NCBI RefSeq assembly: GCF_900090315.1 | Contig: NZ_FMHZ01000002.1 | Location: forward strand, 4,124,501 to 4,188,500 | DNA length: 64,000 bases | Reading direction: 5' to 3' | Source of the DNA: Micromonospora citrea | GTDB taxonomy: Bacteria; Actinomycetota; Actinomycetes; Mycobacteriales; Micromonosporaceae | Shown here: in pieces, positions 14,918 through 23,321 of the stretch | How positions within the stretch are numbered: position 1 is the stretch's first letter | Layout: every line of letters starts with the position of its first letter | Program-made: the position numbers and the translations under genes | Notes under the pieces: model-generated | The model's input: the letters and a program-made list of their open reading frames with translations, nothing else | Told to the model about the DNA's origin: nothing | Databases searched by the model: none

Positions 14918-16612
14918 GTGCAGGACGCAACCGACAACACCGCGTCGAACCTCGCCGACCGGCTCCGCCGGGCGGCCGCCGCCCACGGCGACCGGCCCGC
15001 GCTGCACTGGCGCGAGCGGACGGTGACCTGGTCCGAACTGGACGCCTCGGTGACGGCCGCCGCCCGGGCCCTGGCGGACCTGACCGGCACCCCGCCCGCC
15101 GTTGGGGTGCAGCGGCCCGCCACCGCCGACCGGCATCCGCCCCGGGTCGCGATCGCGCTGGGCAACACGCCGGACTTCGTGGTCGGCTACCTGGCCGCGC
15201 TGCGCGCCGGGCTGGTGGCGGTGCCGGTGAACCCCGGCCTCACCGCCCCCGAGCTGCGGCACGTGCTGGCCGACTCCGGCGCCTCGGTGCTGATCGGCAC
15301 GCGGCGGGTCCGGGACCTCGTGGCCGGCGTCGCCGGGGAACTGCCCGCGCTCACCGCCGTGCACGAGGCCCCGCCGACGGCCGACGGCGGAGGCCCGTTC
15401 CCCGTTCGGGGCGGCGACGACCTCGCGGTGCTGCTCTACACCTCCGGCACCGAGGGGCGGCCGAAGGGCGCGATGCTCACGCACCGGGCGCTGGCGGCCA
15501 ACCACGAGCAGGTGGGCCGCATCGACCCGCCGGTCGTCGGCCCGGACGACACCGTGCTGCTCGCGCTGCCGCTGTTCCACGCGTACGGGCTCAACTCCGG
15601 GCTCGGGGCGGTCGTCCACCACGGCGCGACCGGGCTGCTGGTCGACGACCCCGGTCCCGACGCCGGGCTGGCCGAGATCGCCCGCCGCCGGGCCGGCGTG
15701 CTGGTGGGCGTACCGTCGATGGTCGCCGCCTGGTCCACGGCGGACGCCGGAACGGTCGCCACGGCGATGGCGTCGGTACGCCTGGTGGTCTGCGGCGCGG
15801 CGCCCCTGGAGCCGGCCGTCGCGGCGCGCTTCACCGAGGCCACCGGCCACCCCGTGCACGTCGGGTACGGCCTGACCGAGACCGCGCCGGTGCTCACCTC
15901 CACCCTGGTCGGCGGCGAGCCGAAGCCCGGCTCGATCGGCCGCCCGCTGCCCGGCGTCGAGCTGCGCCTGGTCGGGACGGACGGGGCCGACCTGTGGCGC
16001 GACGGCGTGGCCGAGCCGGACGACGACGCCGACGAGCTGGACCTCTCCGACCTCGCGCCCGGCACCGACCCGGGACAGATCGTGGTGCGCGGCGCGAACC
16101 TCTTCGCCGGCTACTGGCCCGACGGCCGGGGTGGCCCGGACGCGGACGGCTGGTGGGCCACCGGCGACGTCGGGTACGCGGACTCCGACGGCGACCTCTT
16201 CCTGGTCGACCGGATCGGCGAGCTGATCATCGTCAACGGGTTCAACGTCTACCCGCGCGAGGTGGAGCTGGTGCTCTCCGCCCACCCGGGCGTGGCCGAG
16301 TCGGCGGTACTGGGTGTGCCGCATCCGCGGACCGGCGAGACTGTCCGGGCGTACGTGGTGCGGGCGCCGGGGCGTCCGGTCACCGGCGAGGAACTGCTCG
16401 CCCACTGCGCCCGCAACCTGGCCCGGTTCAAGTGCCCGACGGCCGTCGAGTTCGTCGACGAGCTGCCGCACTCGGTGATCGGCAAGGTACGCAAGACCCT
16501 GCTCCGGCCGGCGTCGCCCCCGGCGGCCCCGGTGCCGTCCCCGACGGCGTCGCCGGAGAACCGCCCGCCGGCGCCGGCCGGCACCAGCACGACGGAGGAG
16601 ACCGATGCGTGA
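14918..16612 (+). CDS. AMP-dependent acyl-CoA synthetase (long-chain fatty acid-CoA ligase-like)
   Basis: A 564-residue ANL-superfamily enzyme that adenylates a carboxylic acid and transfers it to CoA. Motifs in order: LLYTSGTEGRPKG (about 173-185, ATP loop), GYGLTETAPV (A5), GDVGYADSDGDLFLVDR with the A7 Asp/Arg, IIVNGFNVYPREVE at the domain hinge, and IGKVRKTLLR carrying the A10 Lys. A Pro/Ala-rich tail of about 40 residues follows. Substrate chain length cannot be read from the sequence. The gene overlaps the glutaredoxin-like gene by 8 nt. No acyl carrier protein is nearby. Confidence 0.9.
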   Translation: MQDATDNTASNLADRLRRAAAAHGDRPALHWRERTVTWSELDASVTAAARALADLTGTPPAVGVQRPATADRHPPRVAIALGNTPDFVVGYLAALRAGLVAVPVNPGLTAPELRHVLADSGASVLIGTRRVRDLVAGVAGELPALTAVHEAPPTADGGGPFPVRGGDDLAVLLYTSGTEGRPKGAMLTHRALAANHEQVGRIDPPVVGPDDTVLLALPLFHAYGLNSGLGAVVHHGATGLLVDDPGPDAGLAEIARRRAGVLVGVPSMVAAWSTADAGTVATAMASVRLVVCGAAPLEPAVAARFTEATGHPVHVGYGLTETAPVLTSTLVGGEPKPGSIGRPLPGVELRLVGTDGADLWRDGVAEPDDDADELDLSDLAPGTDPGQIVVRGANLFAGYWPDGRGGPDADGWWATGDVGYADSDGDLFLVDRIGELIIVNGFNVYPREVELVLSAHPGVAESAVLGVPHPRTGETVRAYVVRAPGRPVTGEELLAHCARNLARFKCPTAVEFVDELPHSVIGKVRKTLLRPASPPAAPVPSPTASPENRPPAPAGTSTTEETDA

Positions 16613-16856
16613 GCCCCGACTCACCCTGATCACCCGACCCGGCTGCCACCTCTGCGAGGACGCCAGGGTCGCGCTGGACCGGGTGGTGGCGGTCACCGGG
16701 GACCGGTGGACCGAGAAGGACGTCACCGACGACATCGAGCTGGAGCGCGAGTACGGCGACCGCCTGCCGGTGGTGCTGCTCGACGGCAAGGAGCACGGCT
16801 ACTGGCGGGTGGAGGAGGAGCGGCTGCTGCGGGACCTGACCACCCCGCAGCTGTAG
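16605..16856 (+). CDS. Glutaredoxin-like thioredoxin-fold protein
   Basis: An 83-residue single-domain protein of the glutaredoxin-like DUF836 family. The redox motif CHLC is at 14-17 (TRPGCHLCEDA), and the cis-Pro loop reads RLPVVLLDGKE. It probably reduces disulfides with mycothiol or another donor, but no partner is visible. The ATG lies inside the end of the ligase gene, so expression is coupled. The equivalent mycobacterial gene (Rv0508) lies just before hemA, which places this within the conserved neighbourhood. Confidence 0.88.
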   Translation: MREPRLTLITRPGCHLCEDARVALDRVVAVTGDRWTEKDVTDDIELEREYGDRLPVVLLDGKEHGYWRVEEERLLRDLTTPQL

Positions 16857-16866
16857 GGCCGCCCGT

Positions 16867-16872
16867 TATGGT
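16867..16872 (+). promoter_or_regulatory. Leaderless-type -10 box for the HAD hydrolase gene
   Basis: TATGGT, 6 nt before the ATG at 16879, lying in the 22-bp gap after the glutaredoxin gene. It suggests an independent start within the cluster. Confidence 0.5.
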
Positions 16873-16878
16873 GCTGCG

Positions 16879-17529
16879 ATGACCTCTGCTCGCCCCCACC
16901 TGGTCTGGGACTGGAACGGCACCCTGCTCAACGATCTCGACCTGGTGGTCGCCTCCACCAACGCGGCCTTCGCCAGCGTCGGCGGTCCGTCGGTGACCGC
17001 CGACGAACACCGGGTCAGGTTCCGCCGCCCGATCGCCGACTACTACGCCGAGGTGCTCGGCCAGGCCGTCGACGACGACGAGTTCGGCCGGCTGGACCGG
17101 ATCTTCCACGACGCGTACCGGAACGGGCTGACCACCTGCGAGCTGGCGCACGACGCCACGGTGGCGATGGCGGCGTGGCCGGGCAGCCAGTCCCTGCTGT
17201 CGATGTGGTTCCACGAGGAGCTGGTGCCGACCGTGCGCACGTACGGGCTTGGCGGGCACTTCGTCCGGGTGGACGGGCTGCGCGCGACCGTCGGCGGCGA
17301 CCGCAAGGCCGAGTCCCTCCGGGCACACCTGGCCGAGCTGGGCGTGGACGGTCGGGACGTGGTGCTGATCGGCGACTCCATCGACGACGCCGACGCCGCC
17401 CTCTCCGTCGGCGGCCGGGCGGTCCTCTACACCGGCGGGTTCACCGATCCGGCCCGCCTGCGCGCCTCCGGCCACCCGGTCGCCGACACGCTCACCGAGG
17501 CGGTGACGCTCGCCGCCGCCGTGTCCTGA
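16879..17529 (+). CDS. HAD-family hydrolase (phosphoglycolate phosphatase-like)
   Basis: A 216-residue HAD protein. Motif I reads VWDWNGTLLND: the nucleophile Asp is present but the usual second Asp is Asn, a variant seen in a subgroup of actinobacterial HAD proteins. A helical C1 cap follows, then a Lys in GGDRKAES and motif IV VVLIGDSIDDADAA. It ends shortly after GRAVLYTGGFTDPARL. The Asp-to-Asn change at the acid/base position may slow phosphatase turnover. Substrate is unknown. It probably has a leaderless transcript. Confidence 0.85.
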   Translation: MTSARPHLVWDWNGTLLNDLDLVVASTNAAFASVGGPSVTADEHRVRFRRPIADYYAEVLGQAVDDDEFGRLDRIFHDAYRNGLTTCELAHDATVAMAAWPGSQSLLSMWFHEELVPTVRTYGLGGHFVRVDGLRATVGGDRKAESLRAHLAELGVDGRDVVLIGDSIDDADAALSVGGRAVLYTGGFTDPARLRASGHPVADTLTEAVTLAAAVS

Positions 17530-17585
17530 CCCTCGGCCGTCCCGGGGTCTGGCGACGCCGCCCGAGGCCGGGCCGTCGGGCCGGG

Positions 17586-17695
17586 TTGGACGGGCCGCCG
17601 GGCTGGGTTGGACGGGCCGCCGGGCTGGGTTGGACGGGCCGCCGGGCTGGGTTGGACGGGCCGCCGGGCCGGGCTGGACGGGCCGCGGGGCCGGG
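17586..17695. repeat. Five tandem copies of a 22-bp G-rich unit
   Basis: Units at 17586-17607, 17608-17629, 17630-17651, 17652-17673 and 17674-17695; the first three are identical, the fourth has one change and the fifth a few. They lie between convergent genes. With a 22-bp period the unit is not codon-phased, which argues against coding. Confidence 0.9.
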
Positions 17696-17748
17696 TGCCG
17701 CTTCGGGGCCGGGGGACGCCCGCCCCGGGACCGCGACGCCGGGCGGGG

Positions 17749-18402
17749 TCAGTTGCGCAGGTAGGCCAGGACGGCCAGCACTCGGCGGTGCTGTTCCGTG
17801 TCGGGCGGCAGCTGGAGCTTGGTGAAGATGTTCCGCACGTGCTTCTCGACGGCGCCGTCGGTGACGACCAGGGTCCGCGCGATCGCCGTGTTCGAGCGGC
17901 CCTCGGCCATCAGGCCGAGCACCTCGCGTTCGCGGGGGGTGAGCTCGCGCAGCGGATCGTCGCGGCGGCGCCGGGCGAAGAGCTGGCCGACCACCTCCGG
18001 GTCGAGCACCGTCCCGCCGGCGGCCACCCGGTCCAGCGCGTCGAGGAACTCGTCGATCGCGGCCACCCGGTCCTTGAGCAGGTAGCCGATCCCGCCCCCG
18101 CCGCCGCCGGTCGTGGCGAGCAGGTCGTCGGCGTACGACACCTCGACGTACTGGGAGAGGACCAGGATCGGGGTGCGGGGCACCAGCCGGCGCGCCTCCA
18201 CCGCCGCGCGCAGCCCCTCGTCGGTGTGCGAGGGCGGCATCCGGACGTCGACGATCGACACGTCCGGCCGGTGCGTCACCACCGCCGCCACCAGCGCCTC
18301 GCCGTCGGCGACGGCGGCCACCACCTCGTGGCCCCCCTCGCTGAGCAGCCGGACCAGCCCTTCCCGGAGCAGGACGGCGTCGTCCGCGATCACGATCCGC
18401 AT
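17749..18402 (-). CDS. NarL/LuxR-family response regulator
   Basis: A 217-residue regulator. The receiver has acidic residues IADDA near 5-9, the phospho-acceptor Asp52 in SIVDVRMPP and the switch Lys in GYLLKDRV. It carries an unusual Gly run (TGGGGGG) before that Lys. The C-terminal HTH_LuxR includes LTPREREVLGLMAEGRS and TDGAVEKHVRNIFTKL. It follows the histidine kinase gene by about 25 bp, forming a cognate pair. The start could be ATG 18402 or GTG 18420; neither has a strong ribosome-binding site. Confidence 0.9.
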   Translation of the reverse strand: MRIVIADDAVLLREGLVRLLSEGGHEVVAAVADGEALVAAVVTHRPDVSIVDVRMPPSHTDEGLRAAVEARRLVPRTPILVLSQYVEVSYADDLLATTGGGGGGIGYLLKDRVAAIDEFLDALDRVAAGGTVLDPEVVGQLFARRRRDDPLRELTPREREVLGLMAEGRSNTAIARTLVVTDGAVEKHVRNIFTKLQLPPDTEQHRRVLAVLAYLRN

Positions 18403-18427
18403 GATCGGAATGTCTACCACGTCCGGA

Positions 18428-19729
18428 TCACAGCGGGAGTTCCGCGCGGATCTCGGTGGGCCCGCCCGTCGGGCTCGTCACCGAGAGCCGGCCACCGGCG
18501 GCGCGGACCCGGTCGGCGATGCCGACCAGCCCGTGCCCCTTGGCCAGGTGCGCGCCGCCCTGACCGTCGTCGCCGACGCCGACCTCCAGCCGCCCGTCGC
18601 GGCGGGCCACGGTGACCTGGCACTCGGTCGCCCGGCTGTGCTTCGCGACGTTGGTCAGCGCCTCGGCGACGACGAAGTACGCGGTGCTCTCCACGGCCGG
18701 GTCGAGCCGGCCGGCGGGGCTGGACAGCTCCGGGTCGACCCGCAGCTCGATCGGGATCAGGCCGCGCCCGGCCAGCGCCGCCAGGGCGCTGGGCAGGCCC
18801 CGGTCGACCAGGATCGGCGGCGCGATGCCCCGGGACAGGGCGCGCAGCTCGGCGAGCGTCTCCCGGGTCTGGGTGACCGCCTCGTCCAGGGTGCGCCCGG
18901 CGGCGTCCGGGTCGGTGGCGAGCTGCTGGCGGGCCCGGCTGAGGTCCATGGCGAGGCGGACCAGGCGCTGCTGCGGGCCGTCGTGGATGTCCCGCTCCAG
19001 GCGGCGCAGCGCGCTCGCCTCGGCCGAGACCGCGGCCCGCTTCTGCTCCTCCAGCACGGTGATCCGGTTGCGCATCTCGGCCACCCCGGTGAGCATGGCC
19101 CGGCCGAAGCCGGCCTGGAGCAGCGCGCAGCCGCGGGCCACGATCGGCAGGGTGATCAGGAAGAACAGCCCGATCGCGGTGTGCAGCCCGATCCGGGCGA
19201 CGGTCGAGGTGCCCAGCCCGAGGAGCTGGGGGAGGTCCACGTCCTCCGGGTCGCCGTGCGGCAGCGCCCAGTCGTACGCCCAGTAGAGCGTGCCGGCGAC
19301 GGCGCCGGCCCACCAGACCAGCGTGACCACGAAGGTGACGATGGCCACGATCAGCTTGAGGATGCCGTGCGCCAGGTCGAGCCAGGACTGCGCGTCCCCC
19401 ATCGGCACGAAGATCCGCCGCCAGGCGCTCGCCCCGGGCTCGGGGAGCCGGTACTGCGGGCGGATCCGGGACTGGCGCAGGACGGCGGGGAGGCGGAGCC
19501 GCTCGATGTCGGCCAGTCCTCGGGCGGCGTACAGGGTGCCGCTGAGGACGGGCAGGCCGATCACCGTCACCATCAGCCCGAGTCCGGCCGCGAGGCCGAC
19601 GATCAGGACCACGAAGCTGGCCAGGGCCAGCGGGAGGCCGAGCAGCACGTAGCCGGAGTCCAGGAGGAGCTGTCGGGAGATGGTCGGCGCCGGCACGGGC
19701 TGGTCGACGGCGGCGGGTACGGCGGTCAT
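18428..19729 (-). CDS. NarL/DesK-type sensor histidine kinase with membrane sensor domain
   Basis: A 433-residue kinase. The N-terminal half is a membrane sensor domain with at least four helices (about 25-65, 120-150 and 180-205) separated by an amphipathic loop. HisKA_3 dimerisation follows with RDIHDGPQQRL (phospho-acceptor His249), then a HATPase domain with EALTNVAKHS (N box), GVGDDGQGG (G1) and GHGLVGIADR (G2). The signal is unknown. Its promoter appears leaderless (19736-19741). Partner is the response regulator downstream. Confidence 0.9.
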   Translation of the reverse strand: MTAVPAAVDQPVPAPTISRQLLLDSGYVLLGLPLALASFVVLIVGLAAGLGLMVTVIGLPVLSGTLYAARGLADIERLRLPAVLRQSRIRPQYRLPEPGASAWRRIFVPMGDAQSWLDLAHGILKLIVAIVTFVVTLVWWAGAVAGTLYWAYDWALPHGDPEDVDLPQLLGLGTSTVARIGLHTAIGLFFLITLPIVARGCALLQAGFGRAMLTGVAEMRNRITVLEEQKRAAVSAEASALRRLERDIHDGPQQRLVRLAMDLSRARQQLATDPDAAGRTLDEAVTQTRETLAELRALSRGIAPPILVDRGLPSALAALAGRGLIPIELRVDPELSSPAGRLDPAVESTAYFVVAEALTNVAKHSRATECQVTVARRDGRLEVGVGDDGQGGAHLAKGHGLVGIADRVRAAGGRLSVTSPTGGPTEIRAELPL

Positions 19730-19735
19730 GCCACG

Positions 19736-19741
19736 AGGCTA
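19736..19741 (-). promoter_or_regulatory. Leaderless-type -10 box for the histidine kinase gene
   Basis: Minus-strand TAGCCT, 6 nt before ATG 19729, with no Shine-Dalgarno. Confidence 0.5.
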
Positions 19742-20030
19742 GGCAGCACGGGGGTGTCGGACCCATCCCGTCGGCCCGCCTCTCCGGCGTAGGGCTGTCC
19801 CTACCGCGCCGGCGCGCCCGGCCGAGGGTGTCGAGTCGCGCCGCCCGGGCGCCGGCGGGAGCCGGGTCGGTCCGGCGTGACGTAATCGGCGGCGAGCCGC
19901 GCTCGCGCGATTGGTCAGAGAAGTCGTAATTGAGCAATAATCGCCGAGCGGCGCCGGCGGAGGCCGCTGGATCGATCTTGCGGAATGGAGGGCCAGGTGA
20001 AGCCGCGTCGCGAGCTGTCAAGATCGCGAT

Positions 20031-20059
20031 TTGTGCACGCCTTCACAAGCGCCTACTCT
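20031..20059 (+). promoter_or_regulatory. Rex operator overlapping the rex-hem promoter
   Basis: TTGTGCACGCCTTCACAA (20031-20048) matches the actinobacterial Rex consensus TTGTGAANNNNTTCACAA at all but one fixed position. A promoter fits on top: -35 TTGTGC (20031-20036), 17-bp spacer and -10 TACTCT (20054-20059). Rex bound here would block RNA polymerase until NADH rises, as shown for rex-hemACD in Streptomyces coelicolor. Confidence 0.85.
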
Positions 20060-20167
20060 GTAGTTCCGACGCGCCCTGCTAGCACAGCCGGCATTCTCGG
20101 TCGCCAGCGGGAGTCCCGAAACGGCCGGCCGCTGGAGCTGGCCGAGGATCGCACCGCACGGAGTCTC

Positions 20168-20938
20168 ATGAGTCAGCACCGTCACCCTGGCGCGCCCGGT
20201 CGCGCCGGTGCCGTACCGGCGCTCCCGGACCTGCCCGAGGCGACCGTCGCGCGGCTCCCCGAATACCTCCGTGCCCTGCACAACCTCGCCGAGACCGGCC
20301 ACGAGACCGTCTCCAGCGAGGGCCTGGCCAGCGCCGCGGGCGTCAACTCCGCCAAGTTGCGCAAGGATCTCTCGCACCTCGGGTCGTACGGCACCCGGGG
20401 CGTCGGCTACGACGTGGCCCTGCTGATCGACCAGATCGAGTTCGTGCTCGGGCTCACCCAGCGCCGGGCGGTCGCCCTGGTCGGCGTGGGTAATCTCGGT
20501 CACGCCCTGGCCGGCTACGACGGCTTCGCCAGCCGCGGCTTCCGCATCGCCGCCCTCTTCGACGCCGACCCGGACCGGGTCGGCGAGGAGATCAACGGGC
20601 TGGTCGTCCGGCACGTCGACGAGCTGCCCCGGGTCGCCGCCGAGGAGGCCATCGCCATCGGCGTGATCGCCACCCCGGCCCCGGCCGCCCAGGCCGTCGC
20701 CGACCAGCTCGTGGCCGTCGGTGTGACGAGCATCCTGAACTTCGCCCCGTGCGTACTCTCGGTCCCGGAGGGGGTCGACGTGCGCAAGGTCGATCTCGCC
20801 ATCGAGCTGCAGATCCTGTCCTTCCACGAGCACCGCAAGGCATCGCTGACCGCGCTCCCCGCCACCGGTGGGTCCGCCCTCACCGCCCTGCCCGGCGGCC
20901 TCGCGGTCACCGACACCCAGGAGGCGATCGGCACGTGA
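20168..20938 (+). CDS. rex: Redox-sensing transcriptional repressor Rex
   Basis: A 256-residue repressor that senses the NADH/NAD+ ratio. An N-terminal winged helix (about 26-80) includes SSEGLASAAGVNSAKLRKDL and GSYGTRGVGY, and the Rossmann domain begins ALVGVGNLGHALAGY (GVGNLG about 106-111). The C-terminal helix that swaps between subunits includes VDLAIELQILSFHEH. ATG 20168 is chosen by length and a GGAG just before it; the frame is open further upstream. It overlaps hemA by 4 nt and has its own operator upstream, so it autoregulates the heme operon. Confidence 0.93.
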   Translation: MSQHRHPGAPGRAGAVPALPDLPEATVARLPEYLRALHNLAETGHETVSSEGLASAAGVNSAKLRKDLSHLGSYGTRGVGYDVALLIDQIEFVLGLTQRRAVALVGVGNLGHALAGYDGFASRGFRIAALFDADPDRVGEEINGLVVRHVDELPRVAAEEAIAIGVIATPAPAAQAVADQLVAVGVTSILNFAPCVLSVPEGVDVRKVDLAIELQILSFHEHRKASLTALPATGGSALTALPGGLAVTDTQEAIGT

Positions 20939-22329
20939 AACTGCTCGTCGTCGGTGCGTCCTACCGCACCGCTCCCGTCGCCACGCTGGAGCAGCTCGCG
21001 GTCCCGCCGGCCGACCTCACCCGCACTCTGGACCGCCTGGTCGCCCAGCCGTACGTGACCGAGGCCGTGCTCGTCTCCACCTGCAACCGGGTGGAGGTCT
21101 ACGCCGCCGTCTCCGGTTTCCACGGCGGCCTCGGTGACATCTGCGCGGTGCTGGCCGACCAGGCCGGCTGCCAGCCCGCCGCGCTCGCCAACCACCTCTA
21201 CGTGCACTTCGACGCCGCCGCGGTCGACCACGTCTTCCGGGTCGCCGCCGGGCTCGACTCGATGGTGGTGGGCGAGGCGCAGATCCTCGGCCAGCTCCGC
21301 GACGCCTACCACTCGGCGACCGGGGCCGACACGGCCGGTCGGCTGCTGCACGAGCTGATGCAGCAGGCGCTGCGGGTCGGCAAGCGGGCCCACGCGGAGA
21401 CGGGCATCGACCGGGCCGGTCAGAGCGTGGTGACCGCGGCGCTGGAACTGGCCGCCGGCCACCTCGACGGTGACCTGGCCGGCCGCCCGGCCCTCGTCGT
21501 CGGGGCGGGGGCGATGGGCTCGCTGGGCGTCGCCACGCTGTCCCGGCTGGGCGCCGGGCCGCTCACCGTGACCAACCGGGGCGCCGACCGGGCCGTCCGG
21601 CTGGCCGAGGCGTACGGCGCCAGCGCGACGCCCATGGCGGAACTGACCGCGGCGCTCTCCACAGTGGACATAGTAGTGGCCGCCACGGCGGCCACGGAGG
21701 CGGTCCTCACCCGCGAGGTGGTCAGCCGGGCGCTCGCCGGGCGCGACCCCGGCCGGGGGCCGCTGGTCCTGCTCGACCTCGCGGTGCCGCGCGACGTGGA
21801 GGCCGGAGTCGCCGAGCTGCCCGGCGTCGAGGTGATCGACATCGACAGGATGGCGACGCTGCTCGCCGACGGCCCCGCCGCCACCGACGCCGCCGCCGTC
21901 GAGCGGATCGTGGTCGGCGAGGTCGACGCCTTCCTCACCTGGCTGCGCGGGTCCGACGTGGCGCCGACCGTGGCCGCCCTGCGCGGCCGCGCCGACGACG
22001 TGGTCACCGCCGAGCTGCGCCGGCTCGCCCAGCGCCGCCCGGACCTCACCGACGACCAGCGCGCCGAGGTCGCCCGGACGGTGCACCGGGTGGTCCAGCG
22101 CCTGTTGCACCAGCCCACCGTGCGGGTCCGGCAGCTCGCCGCGGAGCCCGGCGGCGACCAGTACGCGGCCCTGCTGCGCGAGCTGTTCGACCTCCAGGTG
22201 CCGCAGACGTCACCGGTCGACAGCGTCCCCGACATCGTGGACAGCGACGTCGCGCCCCTGCTCGGTCTCGCCGACTTCCCGCCGTCGTCCGTCCCGGCCG
22301 ACGTCCCGCCCACCGGAGGTGAGCGATGA
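20935..22329 (+). CDS. hemA: Glutamyl-tRNA reductase
   Basis: A 464-residue enzyme that reduces glutamyl-tRNA(Glu) to glutamate-1-semialdehyde with NADPH, the first committed step of C5 tetrapyrrole synthesis. Catalytic Cys50 lies in STCNRVEVYA; GLDSMVVGEAQILGQ (106-120) is the family signature; GAGAMG (190-195) binds NADPH. The C-terminal dimerisation helix runs to about 420, followed by a Pro/Asp-rich tail. The GTG start overlaps the rex stop, and its stop overlaps the hemC start by 4 nt. No hemL (semialdehyde aminotransferase) is visible in the window. Confidence 0.95.
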   Translation: MKLLVVGASYRTAPVATLEQLAVPPADLTRTLDRLVAQPYVTEAVLVSTCNRVEVYAAVSGFHGGLGDICAVLADQAGCQPAALANHLYVHFDAAAVDHVFRVAAGLDSMVVGEAQILGQLRDAYHSATGADTAGRLLHELMQQALRVGKRAHAETGIDRAGQSVVTAALELAAGHLDGDLAGRPALVVGAGAMGSLGVATLSRLGAGPLTVTNRGADRAVRLAEAYGASATPMAELTAALSTVDIVVAATAATEAVLTREVVSRALAGRDPGRGPLVLLDLAVPRDVEAGVAELPGVEVIDIDRMATLLADGPAATDAAAVERIVVGEVDAFLTWLRGSDVAPTVAALRGRADDVVTAELRRLAQRRPDLTDDQRAEVARTVHRVVQRLLHQPTVRVRQLAAEPGGDQYAALLRELFDLQVPQTSPVDSVPDIVDSDVAPLLGLADFPPSSVPADVPPTGGER

Positions 22330-23321
22330 GCACGCCCCTGCGCCTCGGTACCCGGGGCAGCAAACTGGCGATGGCCCAGTCCGGCCACGTCGCCGAGGCA
22401 CTGACGGCGGCCACCGGCCGCCCGGTCGAGCTGGTCGAGGTGGTCACCGCCGGCGACCGCTCCTCCGCGCCGGTGCACCGGCTCGGCGTCGGCGTCTTCG
22501 TCTCCGCGCTGCGCGACGCGCTGACCGCCGGCACGATCGACTTCGCGGTGCACTCCTACAAGGACCTGCCCACCGCGGCGGCCCCCGGGCTGCACGTCGC
22601 GGCGGTGCCGCCGCGGCAGGACCCGCGCGACGCGCTGGTCGCCCGCGACGGCCGGACGCTCGCCGAGCTGCCGCCCGGCGCGGGCGTGGGCACCGGCGCG
22701 CTGCGCCGCGTCGCCCAGCTGCACGCCCTCGGGATGCAGCTCCAGGTCACCCCGATCCGCGGCAACGTCGACAGCCGCCTCGCGCGGGTGCTCGGGCCGG
22801 AGGCCGACCTGGACGCCGTCGTCCTGGCCCGGGCCGGGCTGGCCCGGCTCGGGCGGACCGACGTGATCACCGAGACGCTCGACCCGATGCTGATGCTGCC
22901 CGCCCCCGCCCAGGGCGCGCTGGCGGTGGAGTGCCGGGTCGACGACACCGACATGGTGGAGCTGCTCGCCGTGCTCGACCACGCACCGTCCCGCGCCGCG
23001 GTCGTCGCGGAGCGGGCGCTGTTGGCCACCCTGGAGGCCGGATGCTCCGCTCCGGTCGCCGCCTACGCCGTCATCGCCGAAGGCGAGCCAACCGGCTCGA
23101 ACGCCGAAGGCGACGCCGGTGAGGAGATCTACCTGCGCGGGGCGGTGATCAGCCCGGACGGCACGAGAGACATCCGGCTGTCCCGCACCGGTACGCCCGC
23201 CGACGCGGCGGAGATCGGCAAGGCACTCGCCGCCGAACTCCTCGACCTCGGCGCCGACTCGATCCTCGGCCAAGAAGGACACGCCGGCCCGGGGACCCAG
23301 CAATTTGGGAGCACAGAATGA
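22326..23321 (+). CDS. hemC: Hydroxymethylbilane synthase (porphobilinogen deaminase)
   Basis: A 331-residue enzyme that polymerises four porphobilinogens into hydroxymethylbilane. Seen are LRLGTRGSKLAMAQSG (5-20), HSYKDLPT (76-83) with catalytic Asp80, IRGNVDSRL (144-152), and LEAGCSAPVAAY with Cys240 holding the dipyrromethane cofactor. Slightly longer than E. coli HemC because of an acidic insertion after the cofactor loop. ATGA overlaps join it to hemA and hemD, so the three are translated as a unit. Confidence 0.95.
   Translation: MSTPLRLGTRGSKLAMAQSGHVAEALTAATGRPVELVEVVTAGDRSSAPVHRLGVGVFVSALRDALTAGTIDFAVHSYKDLPTAAAPGLHVAAVPPRQDPRDALVARDGRTLAELPPGAGVGTGALRRVAQLHALGMQLQVTPIRGNVDSRLARVLGPEADLDAVVLARAGLARLGRTDVITETLDPMLMLPAPAQGALAVECRVDDTDMVELLAVLDHAPSRAAVVAERALLATLEAGCSAPVAAYAVIAEGEPTGSNAEGDAGEEIYLRGAVISPDGTRDIRLSRTGTPADAAEIGKALAAELLDLGADSILGQEGHAGPGTQQFGSTE

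Noticed and set aside
17586..17695. CRISPR array or coding repeats
   Set aside because: Units are contiguous, 22 bp without spacers, and the unit length is not a multiple of three.
18414..20021. Minus-strand frame of 535 codons covering the histidine kinase gene
   Set aside because: Alternative frame; the adjacent frame encodes the kinase with intact His, N and G boxes.
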